DNA of 64,000 nucleotides from Bryum argenteum (GCA_037043015.1 CM073323.1:26130758-26194757), one strand, 5' to 3'. Positions 34,006-46,900 are shown, numbered from the stretch's first letter. The notes: generated from the letters alone by a model not told the origin. Translations and numbers: made by a program.

Positions 34006-34247
34006 CCCCTAAAGGTCCAGGAAAGCAAAAATTGCTTCTTGGAGTCCAAAATTCAGCCAACTTTGACCATTATAATCTCACAAATGAAGAAGAATCAACG
34101 GTTCAATTTTGGCAAGTGAGTGGAAGGTTAAATTAACTTCAAGATCTTACAGTGGGATCTTCCAAATAATTCTTAGATTGAGAGTTTTTAGGCCTCAAGT
34201 AAGGGAATGTCCATTTTTACAATTTTGCATCAACAACCTTTAGGGGT
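34006..34247 (+). mobile_element. TTAA-flanked MITE, 242 bp
   Basis: The ends CCCCTAAAGGTCC and (reversed) CCCCTAAAGGTTG are bordered by TTAA at 34002-34005 and 34248-34251. The interior matches the 22824 copy in the same orientation (AGCCAACTTTGACCATTATA). Confidence 0.85.
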
Positions 34248-34251
34248 TAAG

Positions 34252-36438
34252 GGTTCTGAAACATCCGACATGTTTTAGCATTGCAAGCCGATTGGTTTTT
34301 GGAGGTTTTTCAGTTTTTATGTAAGTTCATTTCTATGATGAAGTTCAACAACTTTTCCATTGGAATATTTTTCAAGCAAGCACTTTTGGTTATGGATCTA
34401 TAATGATGTTTCCATATCCAACACCCAAGTGCCCAAGAAAGCCAAAATGGCTTTTCATAGCTTCGGACAACTCAAATGAAGTGTTTAACCCCTAAAGTCG
34501 AAAAGAGCCCGAATCGGGTCGTGTTTGCAGTCTGGTCAGCCCCGTACTTACTATATTTAGTTCGTCTGACATTGAAACCTTTTGCAGGTTGAAGAGTTTT
34601 TCCATAAGGTAGGAGCGGCTAAAACCGTCCAGCCCCAAAAACCGTCTGAATTTCAACTTTGCATACTTGGAATAGTGGTGTAAAATTTTAATTATTTTTC
34701 GATAGTTTGCAAAGCTAGTGCAAATCCATCCCCCAAAAAAAGACATTTTTTGAGTAATCCTATAATCTCCTATGAATATTTGAACCCTACTGTGCGGTTT
34801 TTTGGGCTAGACGGTTTTAGTCACTCCTACCTTAGCTTTCCAAAAAGTCATTTCATGCTCCAAAATTCCTCATACTTTAGGAGATATTCTCGGTCAAAGT
34901 TTGAAAACACTATTTGAAAACTGCCCAAACTGAGGTATAAGGTGGAACCACCTATTATCGTACATTTAAGAGAATACCCAGGATACAAAGTGGTGCATGA
35001 GCTGCATTTTTTTCCACAGATTAGCAAATACTGGGATAGGAGAATGGAATTGGAATTTCTATTTTTTGAGTAGACCTGAATTTACAATAATTTGTCAAAG
35101 AAAAACACCGTAGCTTCCTATTATCGATCATAGGATACCTCCAAAATCAAGCTGTCAATGTGGTATTTTGAGAACCATGCAAGGGTATCTCTGTAAAGGG
35201 CAATGGTAAGCTTGGGGTATCACTTTTTGGACACACTAATTAGGTTATTTTTATTAAAAGCCTCCAGAGTTTGTCTAATTTGTCCATTTTAATCAAGTAA
35301 AAAGACCCTAAAATGGAAAATAAAATATCATGCACCTCAATGAAATTAAAGTATATATGCCTATAGAGTTTCTCTTAGATTTTTTACTTTTTTTGGATCC
35401 ATTCATAGATGAGGGAAAAAGTGCTGAATTTGGGGATTTGCAGGCATTATAGTGCACAATGAATTAATTTTTTTATAATTAAATAAATTATTTTGTATTC
35501 TATACAAGAAGATGTAGGTCATATTCAAAAATTATATTAAAATAAAAATGGTTGATATTCCATTTGCTTGATTCTATGGATTTTAGGTTATTGGGACATG
35601 ACTTACTTTTTCAACTAAAAATTCAAATAAAATTACTTCAAAATATATTTTTTAATTTCTAATTTTTTTTCTTGATACATTATAAGTATAGACAACTAAA
35701 ACCACATCTAATGAAGTCTTATTGTATTACAGTTTAAAAATGGATATGTTTGACACATCAGCATAGAGTGCAATTGTTCGTGGGACAACCTTTTTGGGTA
35801 CCCCAACCAGACCATCACCCTAAAGCTTATATGCTGTCAGTGGAAAAAAAAGCACCCAAAACCGTCCATAATCAATTCCTCCACCATCCAATATTAGGTC
35901 AAAGCTGAGCAACTGGAGAGTCGTGGCCCACCAGCGTTGAAGTGGAAAGCGGACATGCACAACTGGCACGCAAGTAAAAGAAACGTTGAGGCGACCAATT
36001 TTTGCATGGCCACACACAGCTTCCACGATGTTCGAAAATAGGAACGCAACGTTTGAAAGCAGCCTTCTCCTTCGCGGCGATCGTGCACCTGCCCTTCACC
36101 ATATATGTAGCCTCGCCTGTTCGACAACGCTTGCAATTTCATTTGCCTTCGCCCATTCACCCGCCTTCCCCTTCGCCTTCGCCTAGAATTTCACCCGCCT
36201 TCCGTCACTTTCTGTCTTGGAGCTCCAAGCTAGCCCGCTGTGACTCATAACGCTGCTCTTTCCACTTGATCGACAATCTCGCATCGATCCTCACTCACTG
36301 TACAGTTCCTTCAGCCAATATTCCCGACACCTCCCATAGTCTCTTCGACAAAATCACCCACTTTGCCATTTCCTCGCGCCAACTTTCATGTTCGCAAATT
36401 CTACCGCTCTTCCTTCTCCGATCGGTGGGTTCCGCTTG
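34252..36438. other. Repeat-rich gap
   Basis: Another TTAA plus CCCCTAAAGTCG end occurs at 34485-34500; its partner end was not found nearby, but the matching reversed end exists at 42927-42938. From about 35880 to 36440 the sequence is C/T-rich on the plus strand. No gene is supported. Confidence 0.5.
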
Positions 36439-36510
36439 AATCAAGCTGTCGCCGCTTCCGTTGATCAAGCTGTCGCCGCTTCCTTTGATTAAGCTGTCGC
36501 CGCTTCCGTG
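36439..36510. repeat. Three tandem copies of a 24-bp unit
   Basis: The unit contains AAGCTGTCGCCGCTTCC and repeats three times with small changes. The reverse strand would read as repeated GSGDSLI, but there is no support that it is translated. Confidence 0.85.
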
Positions 36511-36718
36511 GAGATTCTCAAACATTCCGACCACCAAAGCCACAGGTAATCAAAGATGCCCTAATTCCTTGCAACGATCATATTCAGTTGAATTCAATTC
36601 GAGTCTTCTGCGATCTCTAGATTCTATTCTTTACCAAAATGGTTAGATACTTCTGACCTTTAAACAGAATTCGTAGAACCATCATTCTTGATTGACTCTC
36701 GTTTTCTTCACTAGTCTA

Positions 36719-38778
36719 TCAGTGTTCGGGAGTACTGTCGTTTGTAAGCTGAAATCGCGGATCTGGTCGATACACCCACGGAGGTGGGATCGCGTCTGCT
36801 ACGTCGCCTGAATCGCGATTTCCAGCCTTCTTCGCTCGTGGCTTACTTAATCGTAAAGCCATGTTCTGTTTGCAGATGGCGGGGAGACTTCCAAGGAAAG
36901 GCGCTATATAGTCTGTTGCGGTGCGTGGTGGAGGATTCTTGACGAGTTCCTGCAGTCTTGTTCCAGCGCTTCTTATCGCTTCTCTACTCCAACGAGCCCT
37001 GAATTCCTTCCTTGCTTGTTTCTCTGCCTCGTGTTGCACATTCTCCAACTCTTTTCTTGCCCTCTCCCGCTTGCTTTTCAACCTTTCGTTTCTCAGCTTC
37101 ATGTCTTCGTCGTTCTGCCTCTTTTCGTGCAGTATCGCGCTCGTCCGCTTTTTTTTTGTATTGCCGCTATGTACTCTTCAGATGTTAGAAGCAATGACTT
37201 GGAGTAATCTATGAGAGGATCTCCGCCACGCCGCGCGGGCACCTTCACTGGAATATCTGGCAGCTCCAGTAGCGAGGAGATATTTGGAGGCAGTGGCTCC
37301 ATGTCGCCGGAGCTTCCACCCTCATCGTCTTGCAGGTGGTCATCAGCGTCAAGTTCATCATTTTCGCCATCTACATCGCCTAGGAGAGGCACATAGAAGT
37401 GTTGCCGCTCCTCCTGCGAATCAACAATCAAGTCTCCTCTAATCTCATCTAATGCCTTGTCTGTGCAATCTGATTCAAGATCTGATTCGATGTCTCTTGA
37501 CACCTGTAATTCCACTGCATCAGAGTGCTCACTGTTGTTCCAAGACGAAGCAAGATGTCCCGAACCGCATTGTTCAAAATTCATACGATCTCCATCATTG
37601 CCTTCTGTTCTTCGAAATGACTGCGAGGGCCCTATCTTGAGATCCATAGCATGGGCATTCAAGGGATAAATGCCAGTGGTGCGGAAGCCAGAGGTGATAT
37701 TCCTGTGTGTAAGTGCCCTCTCTAGTGCCTTTGAAACCCACATTGCTAAGATTTTCTTGCAGGCACCTTTCCCTCTATTCTTTAGTGTCCACGCATCTCT
37801 GTACCGTTTGAAGTATCTTTTAAAGGGACCAAATACACTAACATCTAAAGGTTGTAATTCGTGGCTTGTGTGACTAGGTAGGGTGAGGAGATCAAGACCC
37901 ACCTGTTTGCACTTTAGAACCACTTGCAAGGTTACATGCGAGTTGTGTCCATCCACAATGAGTAAGTGGCGCCTCTCTTGCGAAATTCCACCATTGTTAC
38001 TTAGAAATCTAATGAAATGTGAGATCCAATGGGAGAACAATTCCGTTGTCATCCAGGCTTGATCTTGCATTGCCATCACCGCCCCATCTTCACAATGGAT
38101 TAGGTAGTTGTCCCTTAATCTCTTGCCACGAAATATGTAGAAGCCAGGGATGCACTCTCCTGCTGCATTTACGCATGTCAAGTTTGTAAGCCACTCTCTC
38201 TCGTTAGGTATGAGCTTGTGCACAGATCTTGCGCCTCTTTTTGCCCATACTCTCCCTCCACCGTTTCTTCCCGCTTGAGCACCTGTTTCGTCACAATTTC
38301 AGATCCAATCTGGAGGATATCTTTCTTTCTCATAGAGAGAAGATAGGTTAGTGTAGAATGAGTTCACGTTCTCTGCACATAAACCCTTAGCTCTCGCGAA
38401 TTCTAGACCTTCTGCTTGACGTAGGGATAGATTTGGAAGACGTTTCTTGAACCACTTGAGCCACCCATTCCCGGGAATGCCATCACGGAATGGGGTGACT
38501 CTTTCTTGTGTCATTTCCGCTACTTTTAAACGAAGTTGGTCCATGGTAAGTGGAAATCCATACTCTTGCATTTTTAGTATGTATTCCTCTAATGCTGTCT
38601 CCTCACTCTTGGTCAACACAGTGGCTGGACCCTTTTTCCTTGACAAAATTCTTCCATGCAAATGATCTGAAATTGTGCTACAGGGTATGTCGAAATTTCT
38701 AGACACTGTTCTAAGTTTCTCTCCCCTCTCTATTGCAATAATGGCTGCCTTCATTTGTGCATCAGTCCATTGTCCCAC
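36719..38778 (-). mobile_element. pogo/Tigger-type DNA transposon, transposase with one stop
   Basis: The frame runs from 38778 to 37099 with one in-frame TGA near 38300. It has an N-terminal helix-turn-helix (about TVSRNFDIPCSTISDHL), a CENP-B-like DNA-binding part, then the DDE_1 catalytic domain with CDETG, IVDGHNSH and LQPLDVSVFGPFK. All three acidic residues are present. The TGA replaces a codon just before NCDETG. Downstream, a basic coiled-coil segment continues in other frames to 36719 after an A-run. The first in-frame ATG is a few codons inside the frame (MKAAIIAIERGEK). No inverted ends were identified. It is probably inactive but young. Confidence 0.8.
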
Positions 38779-38960
38779 TTTTCTTTTTTTTTATTTTGCT
38801 TCCGATGGCCTCTTATCCCCTTGCTCCTGCACACTGCGGCATCCGCTACGAATCCATTGGCCGGCACTTTCACTATGTAGCTCCTGTGCATTTTCTGATT
38901 CCAATTCCTCAAAGTAGCCTCTCTCCTTGTTGGTCGCATGTTGTGGAGGTCGAATCTCAC

Positions 38961-39072
38961 CTGCTCGAGGTAGCTGTCGCTGCTGACTAGATCTCTGCTG
39001 CTGAGTCGATATCTGCTGCCACAAAGGAGCTTCATCAGCAAGTCCCTCATCTCTACAGAGAGTTCCTTCACC
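38961..39072 (-). pseudogene. Gln-rich exon copy 1 of 3, upstream of the transposase
   Basis: It encodes WQQISTQQQRSSQQRQLPRAG and is bounded by TTTGCAG and a GTGAGATT donor. The same frame runs on past the donor to a stop at 38793-38791, beside the A-run just before the transposase. The nearest relatives are the copies ending at 39896 and 41101. Confidence 0.45.
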
Positions 39073-39895
39073 TGCAATCTATCGAGATGGACGTTAGAGA
39101 GTTTGACAAGCGGATGTTTTGATGAAGGGGGAGTACTATCTTAACCAAGGTACGTTCCTGTAAGATTGGATGCATCCACTTTCTTTCTGCCCTGAAGTGA
39201 GGCTTCCATGTGAAAGTCAATGGATTGTCCATGTTTGAAAGAAGTGCAATCAGGGAACAAATAGCTGCACCGGTACTCATGCCCTAGACCTTTGTACATC
39301 TAAAGGCAGTGGTTTTACTATGTCTTTGTAAATGAAGAGTACACTTTAAGAGTTTGAGAGAAAAGCGCTTCATATGACGCGAATCTGTCCCTGATGTTCA
39401 CGAATACCAGGTTAGTCATCCTCATGCGTTCTATCAAAGGATATTCTCGGATTCATGCAAGTTTGCCTAAAGAGCAGTAGATTGACATGCCTATTCGTCT
39501 CCTGGGCTTTGGTAGTGCAGCCTCATCTAACTTCAGGGCAGCTAGTTCAAGTTGTTTCAAAAGAGAGGGATTGCTTCAGTGAAGGATGTTGTGTTCAGCA
39601 CCAATTTACTGGTTTAAGCTGAGATTGTTTTTTGTTTGCAGAAAGCTTTTGTGCAGAATTTATTATGTTCACTCTTATATATGATGCGAAGACCCTGTTG
39701 AAAGTTAAGTATCGGTTGAAGCTCAAAACTCGATCATGAATCTTCAAGTCGATGATCAGAAACTGAGTGTTTCAGATTATCTTTCTTCGAAGTCACTCGA
39801 ATCTAGGCTTCTATTTATAGGCCAAGATGACATGTAGGTTCTAGCGTAGAGATTAGAACATGTCCACAAATTTAACTGGTCGGATGGAATCTTAC
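39073..39895. other. Intergenic or intronic stretch
   Basis: No coding region is recognised. The part from about 39831 is the intron-like flank duplicated at 41046-41100. Confidence 0.5.
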
Positions 39896-40203
39896 CTGCT
39901 CGACGTGGCTGCGAACGTATGAGATGCCTCTGCTCACTAAATCGATGCGGCTGTGGCGACATATGCTGCCACGACAAACCTGTCGCAGTCGTTGGAACGT
40001 TTGCAGGCTGCGGCTCTGAAGACATGGATCGAGTGCCTACTGTTGCCGATCGAAGTCGCCACGGAGGGTTGAATGAAGATGACGGTGTTGCTGCCCAGCG
40101 ACCCAGGTGCTCAAATGCGTCACTTCCAAGGCCTAGTGATCGCTGCTCCTCACTGAGAGCTTCCTGGTCATCACCGTCTGCACGCCCCGGCGACTCGCTC
40201 AGA
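39896..40203 (-). CDS. Gln-rich exon copy 2 of 3, unknown product
   Basis: The reading frame contains DGDDQEALSEEQRSLGLG and SPQPHRFSEQRHLIRSQP, ending at a GTAAGATT donor. The same order of blocks appears in copy 3. It has extra sequence between the two blocks. It may be an exon of a minus-strand gene of unknown function or part of a repeat. Confidence 0.4.
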
Positions 40204-41100
40204 ATACTGATTTACAACCTATCGATCCATGAACTGGAAAATAATTCATTAGCTTTCTACAGATTGAATCCGCTGCAATTCCTTGGTTGATTGTTTTCAT
40301 GTATAATTAAAGATTGTGAGCTGTATGTGGGGTTGCAGATAAGCAAACAACTGGATTATCAAAAGCTGGTCCCGACTTTGAATGTTTTTTTGCTAGCAGA
40401 TGGATTGACTCTTGGTGGAGACGAACGAACGCAAGTGGAAATTGCATACCCAGGTAAATGGAAGATTCCACAATTGTCGCACTAAAGAGCCATTATGCAT
40501 GGGGTACAAACTTACTATGACACATTATCTTGTTATTTGATGCCAGCTTGATTCACGAAGAATACGAAGAGCTGCTCAACATACAAGTTGTTGGCAATTC
40601 ATATGGAGTCACCGTTGTTTCTGAAGTACTCACAGCGGAATGACCAATTTCGAGCATTAGACTTTTGTAAGTTAACCAATCTTTGGGGGGAGTCAGAGCT
40701 AGTGATTCTAGGATCTTCCGAACTTCATGCATCATAGAATTTCTGTGGCCAGCTCTCTGCTGGGCGCGATGACAAGCACAGTGGGTCCCTGTCGACAGTT
40801 CGTCCGATGTTCTTCATCAAGCTAGTCAACCGCAGCAAATACTCTTCTACAAAATTCTCCTTTGATGTGCCTGACCATATATAAACTAGATTTCATTTGA
40901 TTATCAATCTATCGGTGGTCAATGCAGTTTGAACAATCGCTCGTAACATTACTCTGTTGGAGCTCTCCGTGATGAAGTGAGCTTGGAGCAACGACTCACA
41001 ATAAGGACTCATCCGATGCGTTTTGATCTGGAAACCCATGTAGCTTCTGCCGTAGAGATGAGGACATGTCTAGAAATTAACTAGTCAGCTCCAATCTTAC
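40204..41100. other. Stretch between the duplicated exons
   Basis: No coding region or transposon end is recognised. The right edge (41046-41100) is the duplicated intron-like flank. Confidence 0.45.
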
Positions 41101-41485
41101 CTGCTGGACGTGGCTGCGACCGTATGAGCTGCCGTTGTTCAGTGATACGATGCGGCTGTGGCTGGAATGCGCCAGTTCCAAGTGGGAGTGATCGCAACTC
41201 TTCATTGAGAGTTTCTTCGTCATCACCGTCTCCAGGACCCGACAACTGATTCTCCACATCGACCTCATGTTGCCCTTGCGCTCCATCATTGTCGAGATCG
41301 CTATAGCTGCTTTCATGCCTTCTGTTGCTCCAATATACTGCCGCAGGCAAACTCAATGGGTTGAAACTCGACCGCCGTCCTGCATGGACCCTGTACGAAT
41401 TCGGTGTGTGCTCATTGAAATTAGAACCTCCTCTCCGGAGGTAGTCACTATTGTAAGACTTTGTGTACATTGACACAACGCTCAT
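41101..41485 (-). CDS. Gln-rich exon copy 3 of 3, with possible start
   Basis: It opens with ATG at 41485 (MSVVSMYTKSYNSDYL) and runs about 128 codons to a GTAAGATT donor at 41100. Blocks GDGDDEETLNEELRSLPLG and QPQPHRITEQRQLIRSQP match copy 2. The 55 bp after the donor also match the flank of copy 2, so DNA rather than only coding sequence was duplicated. The product is unknown and a full gene model cannot be built. Confidence 0.4.
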
Positions 41486-42200
41486 GAATGAGAAAAAGTC
41501 ACCAATTCCTTGCTAGGAATGCAACAGAATCACTTCCAAATGTTCACGGTGCAAATCAAACTCATTGATTCATTGTAGTCATGAAATACAATGCTCACTA
41601 TTGTGCAAAACACACCCTTTAGCAAATGAGAATGCACACATAATTCAAGACAATGTAGTCTTCAAATAGTCATTAAGAATCCTAAAACCGATCACAGTAA
41701 ATGCCATTTCCACCTGTAAGGTAATGCTATGCCCATGCACTTGAGCAGTCTTTCTAATTATGTACAGTGGCTGCTCGAAATAAAAGCAATCCCCAACCGA
41801 TTGATTTCATCCTAACCTTGTCCAACTACTCACCTATTTCTGGCCATCTACAACTTTCCACGCCCATGGGATTCAATTGCACGCTCATTGCACCACCTCT
41901 AGGGTACGGCTATGGGATGCCGTTCGCCAATAGGTGGTTCTACCTTATGCTCGTTTATTCTCAAAACCTGCCCAAAATAAATAAGATTGCAGGAACTTCA
42001 AAAATTCACCAAAAATTGAGATTTTACTTTTTTTCAAGTTTTGTTTTTTGTACTTAGACATAAGGTTTTAAAGCATAGTTTCACCGTTTGGATCTTTCAT
42101 CCAATTATTCTTCACATGCCATTTTTATCGTCAAAGAGGGGCCTTTGAAGTTGAATTTCAGCATACCTCCATGTGAATAATCAAGCATTTCTTTATGTTT
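41486..42200. other. Intergenic stretch
   Basis: AT-rich sequence without a recognised gene or transposon end. Confidence 0.5.
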
Positions 42201-42210
42201 ATGGCTTGCA

Positions 42211-42580
42211 AGGCACCACAAGCCTTGGCTTGGTGGTTAGGGCTTAGGCCCCCAATGAGGAGGTCGTGGGTTCTATTCCCCATGCCGGCATGGTGCTCAC
42301 CACTATAGTCCACCCAACTATTGTGGGGGGTCCGTGGACCTTGTTGTATGGGTACCTCAAAGCCCTTCGGGGGGATACTATGTCAAGTATCTTCAAGGCA
42401 TTAGTAACTAGGCTAGAAACTAGCGTAGTTATAGTGTCCACCCTCGAGAGGGGGAAGTAGTATTGTTTCAATTTCCCCTTGTTCGGTGGCCATCGGGATA
42501 TTAGCATTACAAACGGACACTTCATTCACGCCGGCCCCCCGGAAAGGGAATGGAGTTTCTATCTATCTATCTATCTATCT
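42211..42580 (+). mobile_element. Full-length tRNA-derived SINE with (CTAT)n tail
   Basis: Near the 5' end lie a tRNA-like A box (TGGCTTGGTGG, 42226-42236) and a B box (GGTTCTATTCC, 42269-42279) about 32 bp apart, as in a pol III promoter. The 3' end is a run of CTAT units. Flanking 10-bp duplications ATGGCTTGCA (42201-42210) and ATGGCTCGCA (42581-42590) differ at one base, so the insertion is fairly recent. It has no coding capacity and would need a LINE partner's reverse transcriptase. Confidence 0.9.
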
Positions 42581-42590
42581 ATGGCTCGCA

Positions 42591-43955
42591 TGAGGGTAAA
42601 AATTGCATAGGCATGTTCCTAACTCACTTAGGAACAAGAATTTGAAGAGCCTCATTTCAAGTTTACTCTTTAAGTTGGTTTTTTGGGCTCACATAAAACT
42701 TCGAACCCATTTTGCAACAAGGGAAAAAAACTTTTATTTCAACTTTGAATGATATGATCTCACAATTGGTAAGGAATTTCAAACTAAGTTTTGGTACACA
42801 CATACATGGACAAGTTAGGTACAAGATCTTACGGTTACATACTTGAGATTACGTCAAACCTTTAAAGTTTTCATCTTGCATTGAAAGAGGGTGGTTTTCA
42901 GGAGTTGTGACAATTTTGGGGGCTTTCGACTTTAGGGGTTAATCTTGGTATTTTGGGCTATAATTTTGTGTGATTGTGGAGCTCAAATGAAGTGTTTAAT
43001 TTTAGTATTTTTGACTGTAATTTTGTGTGGTTGTGGAACTTTAAGTGGTAAAATCTGCAGAGCCGAATTCTAATTTTGCATAAATTTTCATACTAAGCTA
43101 TTATGGGAATCAAGCAGAAATGAAGATATCACTTTGAATTCTTTTACATCTAGATGACTTTCATAACCAAGATATCTTTTTGGTGTAATTCTTTTCAATA
43201 AGTTGGTAGTTTCAACTAGTCTGGTGTATAGTGGGGTAATTCCTCACAGTAATATCATTCTTGTTGAGTTTCTTGAGAGGTTATTCACGGTGATAAAAAT
43301 TTGATAAAAAATATGAAGTGCATGATTCAAGTACTAAAAATTATCACATCAAGATACTGTACACGCAAGCACCACATTCTTCAGAGCTTCTCAAAAATGC
43401 TCTGCTGTTGGAAGACTCAAAACTTTGCTCACGAGAGAAATATTCGCTGAAGGAGGGTTACAAAAATCTGCAATCTGCTTATTAAATGAATGGGTCTTCC
43501 AAAAATTTCTAGTGACAGCTCAAATTAAAACAACCATCACCCTCATGCGTAATAGATCACACTGGGAAATCTATGATACATTGTTTGCTGTTGACCAAAA
43601 CAGCTTCCTACAATCACACCAGAGAATGAACACCTACTTGCACTTTGCGCCACAAATTCACCGCCTGTGCTCAAGATCATGCCTCCCTGCAACTGTACAT
43701 TCACAGAAGATGAAGTTAAAGAACAATGCATAAGAAAATATCACCCACTTGTGGATGCCTAAGTGGACGGGTTTGAAAACCTCAGAAGAAGATCGAACAG
43801 AAGTAGAAATCCGAACGTTTATGTTTTAACAATACTAAAAGAAACTAACGAACTGGAGCATGCTCACAAGTTAGCTGACCTCGTCTCTGGTTGGTGAGCT
43901 TTCAGCACATGCAAACCCTTCAAGCTATTATACTTGACATGGACCTTCCGAGCAG
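42591..43955. other. Repeat-rich gap downstream of the PBP gene
   Basis: TTAA-family sequence runs to a right end at about 42938 (CGACTTTAGGGG then TTAA, 42939-42942) that mirrors the left end at 34485-34500; its own left end was not found. The remainder has no recognised gene. Confidence 0.5.
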
Positions 43956-46900
43956 CTAAGAGGAAGTGATTCCACTTTTAGAAAACGTCTTCTTCCATTC
44001 TGCTTTCATGTTTTTGATCTCTTCGGCTCGTTTCTCTCTCTCAGCTGTCCACTCCTCCATTCTCTCACGCTCCTCCCACGCCGAGCTTGCCTTTTCCCAG
44101 TCCCATACGTCTCGCCACGGAATTTTTCTTTCCCGCTGCCTCACTTGATTCCTCACTTCCTGCATGACAGGGATATCAGAGCTGCCCAAATCGGTTCATT
44201 GCTACAAGAGAATGCATTGAGCTTGCAAGAAGCTCTTACCGGGAGGCCAATGACATGGGGCCGGCGAGACTTCTTGCCTATCTGCCGAGGAGCTCCACCT
44301 CCATGCTCGTCCCTTCCAATATCATGGAATTTCTCAATAGGTTGTCCCTATAATCACATGACGACAATGAACTAACAACTTCAATGCTTCAATATTCATG
44401 TGAAATTTAAAAGAGACTCTGGACTACCTTGAAATATATTCAGACCTGTAACATGATTGGAGGAAGAAATCTGAGAAACTCCACGTTATTTCTAACAATC
44501 CCAGACTTCTCTAGAGTTTGTGATTAGACAGCATACCTCATGAACGCGCGTCATGAAATCCCTCCATAATGGTGCTGCATGAGAAGATCCCGTTGCTGCA
44601 AAATTCGAAAATTGTGGTTAAGTTAGAAGCAATTACAGCAATAACTCCCCATCGTAATTGAGCTCTTCAATTCTTGCCAGACCGATGTACCATTCTTATT
44701 ACCTGGCCATAAGCCGCCAAGCGGACTGTTATCATCGTAACCTAGCCAAACCTGAGACAAAACGAATTGGAGCAGAAATAAGTTCACACATACAATCCTG
44801 TACCGGCTTACTCAGCGGACGGCAGAAGGTATCTCCAGACTTCGCCTATTCTTGACTAATTTAACTTTGATTTCTACGTGCAACCACTGATACAGGTTAC
44901 GCTTCAACGAGTGAAGCAGTCTTACCACACACGAAAGCATGGGGGTGAAACCAGCAAACCAAGCATCTCGATGACCATCAGAAGTGCCGGTCTTCCCTGC
45001 ACAAGGGCGTCCCATTCGTGCACCTCTTCCAGTACCTCGGTCCACCACTGCCTGTGATTTCATTTGGCAATATCTCTTGTTTAAACAAGCACAAATTGTC
45101 GTATCCTAATTTTAAAGCTCACATGGAGATATTCAACGTCTGAGATATATCTATGGACCTAAAAAACCTTCTGATGATAACAGGTGCCCCATCCAATAAA
45201 AATGTGCAGTAAAACGAGTTTTAACTCCAAGCCGACAGATAATATAAGCTAGGAGACTGACTTGCAGCAATGATCGAAGCTCCGATACAGCAATCTCATC
45301 CACCACTGTCTTCCGATCCTCAGTAGAAACTGGCTGCTGCAAGTCACCCACCATCAACAGAAGCTTTTCAATGCTCATGTCACAGTAATAGAAGAAACAA
45401 GTGTAACTCTCAGGGGAGGGAAGAAGATACTACCTTCTCCTCTATGACGCGCCCTTCATAGGTCTCCACCCGTGAAATTAAATAAGGCTTGTGAAGCACA
45501 CCCCCTGATGCTATTGTTGAATAAGCAACAGTCAGCTGCAAAGGAGTGAGCTGCAGAGTCGAATGGCAAATGTTCAGAGCCAACAACATCCTACAGCCTA
45601 GTACAAATGAGTGATAGTGCGAACGCATAAAGATTGTAGCTTGACTGATGTGCTAATTTTGATCATCACCTACTTTAAGGCAATGATACTTTACCTCGCA
45701 ACCTCCAAGAGACAAAGATAGCTCATGGGGAAGGTAAGAGTCAATGCCCAAAGCCTTTCCCATCCTACAAACCTGCAAGATTTATCAAGCAATAGTATTA
45801 ACATCCAAGTTACTGGACATCAGCTCTCCGTTTGTCTCTTAATCAGAAATATAGAATGATATTTTCTAATCAACAACGGGACGCTGACCTTGTCCACCCC
45901 AACTTCTGCACAGAGCTTCACAGTCGGCACGTTCAAAGACTTCAACAGAGCTTCCTCGACAGTCACCTATTCATCAGGGAAAAAATAAATAATATATATA
46001 AATCAAACTTTTCAGAGGTTATTGCTACCACTGGTGCAATTTTTAAGAAGAAACATGACATGATCAAATGGCACATAAAAGTAGACATTCAAATTGCAAA
46101 CTCTGACCTGTCCTCTGAATTTTTTGTCATAATTTTCCGGAGTAAAGTCACCAACTGTGTATGGTTCATCCATAAGCGGATGAGTCTTTTCACTGCATCC
46201 CAAAAAGAAATCCCAGTTTCAAATTATTCGATGAGGTAATTACCAGTGATTAAAAGGGAACACAGGTAAAATCAAGTTAAAAGATGAAAGAACGGAGCTC
46301 CAAGATCGCAACAAAAACTAAGTAAACGGACAGAGCATGGCAAGCCTTACATTCCTTCAGCCAGGGCTGTCAAGTAGACAATTGGCTTGAATGTGGAACC
46401 TGGAGGACGAAAGGCCTGCAACATACCACAGAGGGACAATGATTCAGTATTCACACACAATGAACAACACATTGTAGACATTGACCAAGTACTTGCATCA
46501 CTGACCAAAGTAGAAGGCTACAATTAACAATAATTAAGAGCATCTGAAAACTCTCACACAGTATCTGGTTCTTTTGAGACTTCTTCAGCGCTCGGTTAGC
46601 TTTCACTGCCGGCAAATTTGCCTCCACCCCAAGTTCATCGTGATACTATCACAATCTATTATTACAGTAACTGTAAAGGCTTAGGTCTATGTAAAGTAGA
46701 GCAGTATTCCTTATAGTAGATGATCTACAGAGAAGCAGCAAAAAAAGTCACTGCACCTGAGTAGCGCGATTGAAGTTACTTTCATAATAATCTCTCCCTC
46801 CGACCAGAACTCGTACTGCTCCATTCGTGGGGTCAATTGCTACCATCGCACCTTCTACTCTGCAACATCAGCAACTATCACTGAACGCCGGATTTGACTT

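Noticed and set aside
42211-42290. Possible functional tRNA gene at the SINE head
   Set aside because: Promoter boxes resemble a tRNA, but no complete cloverleaf can be drawn and the sequence continues as a SINE.
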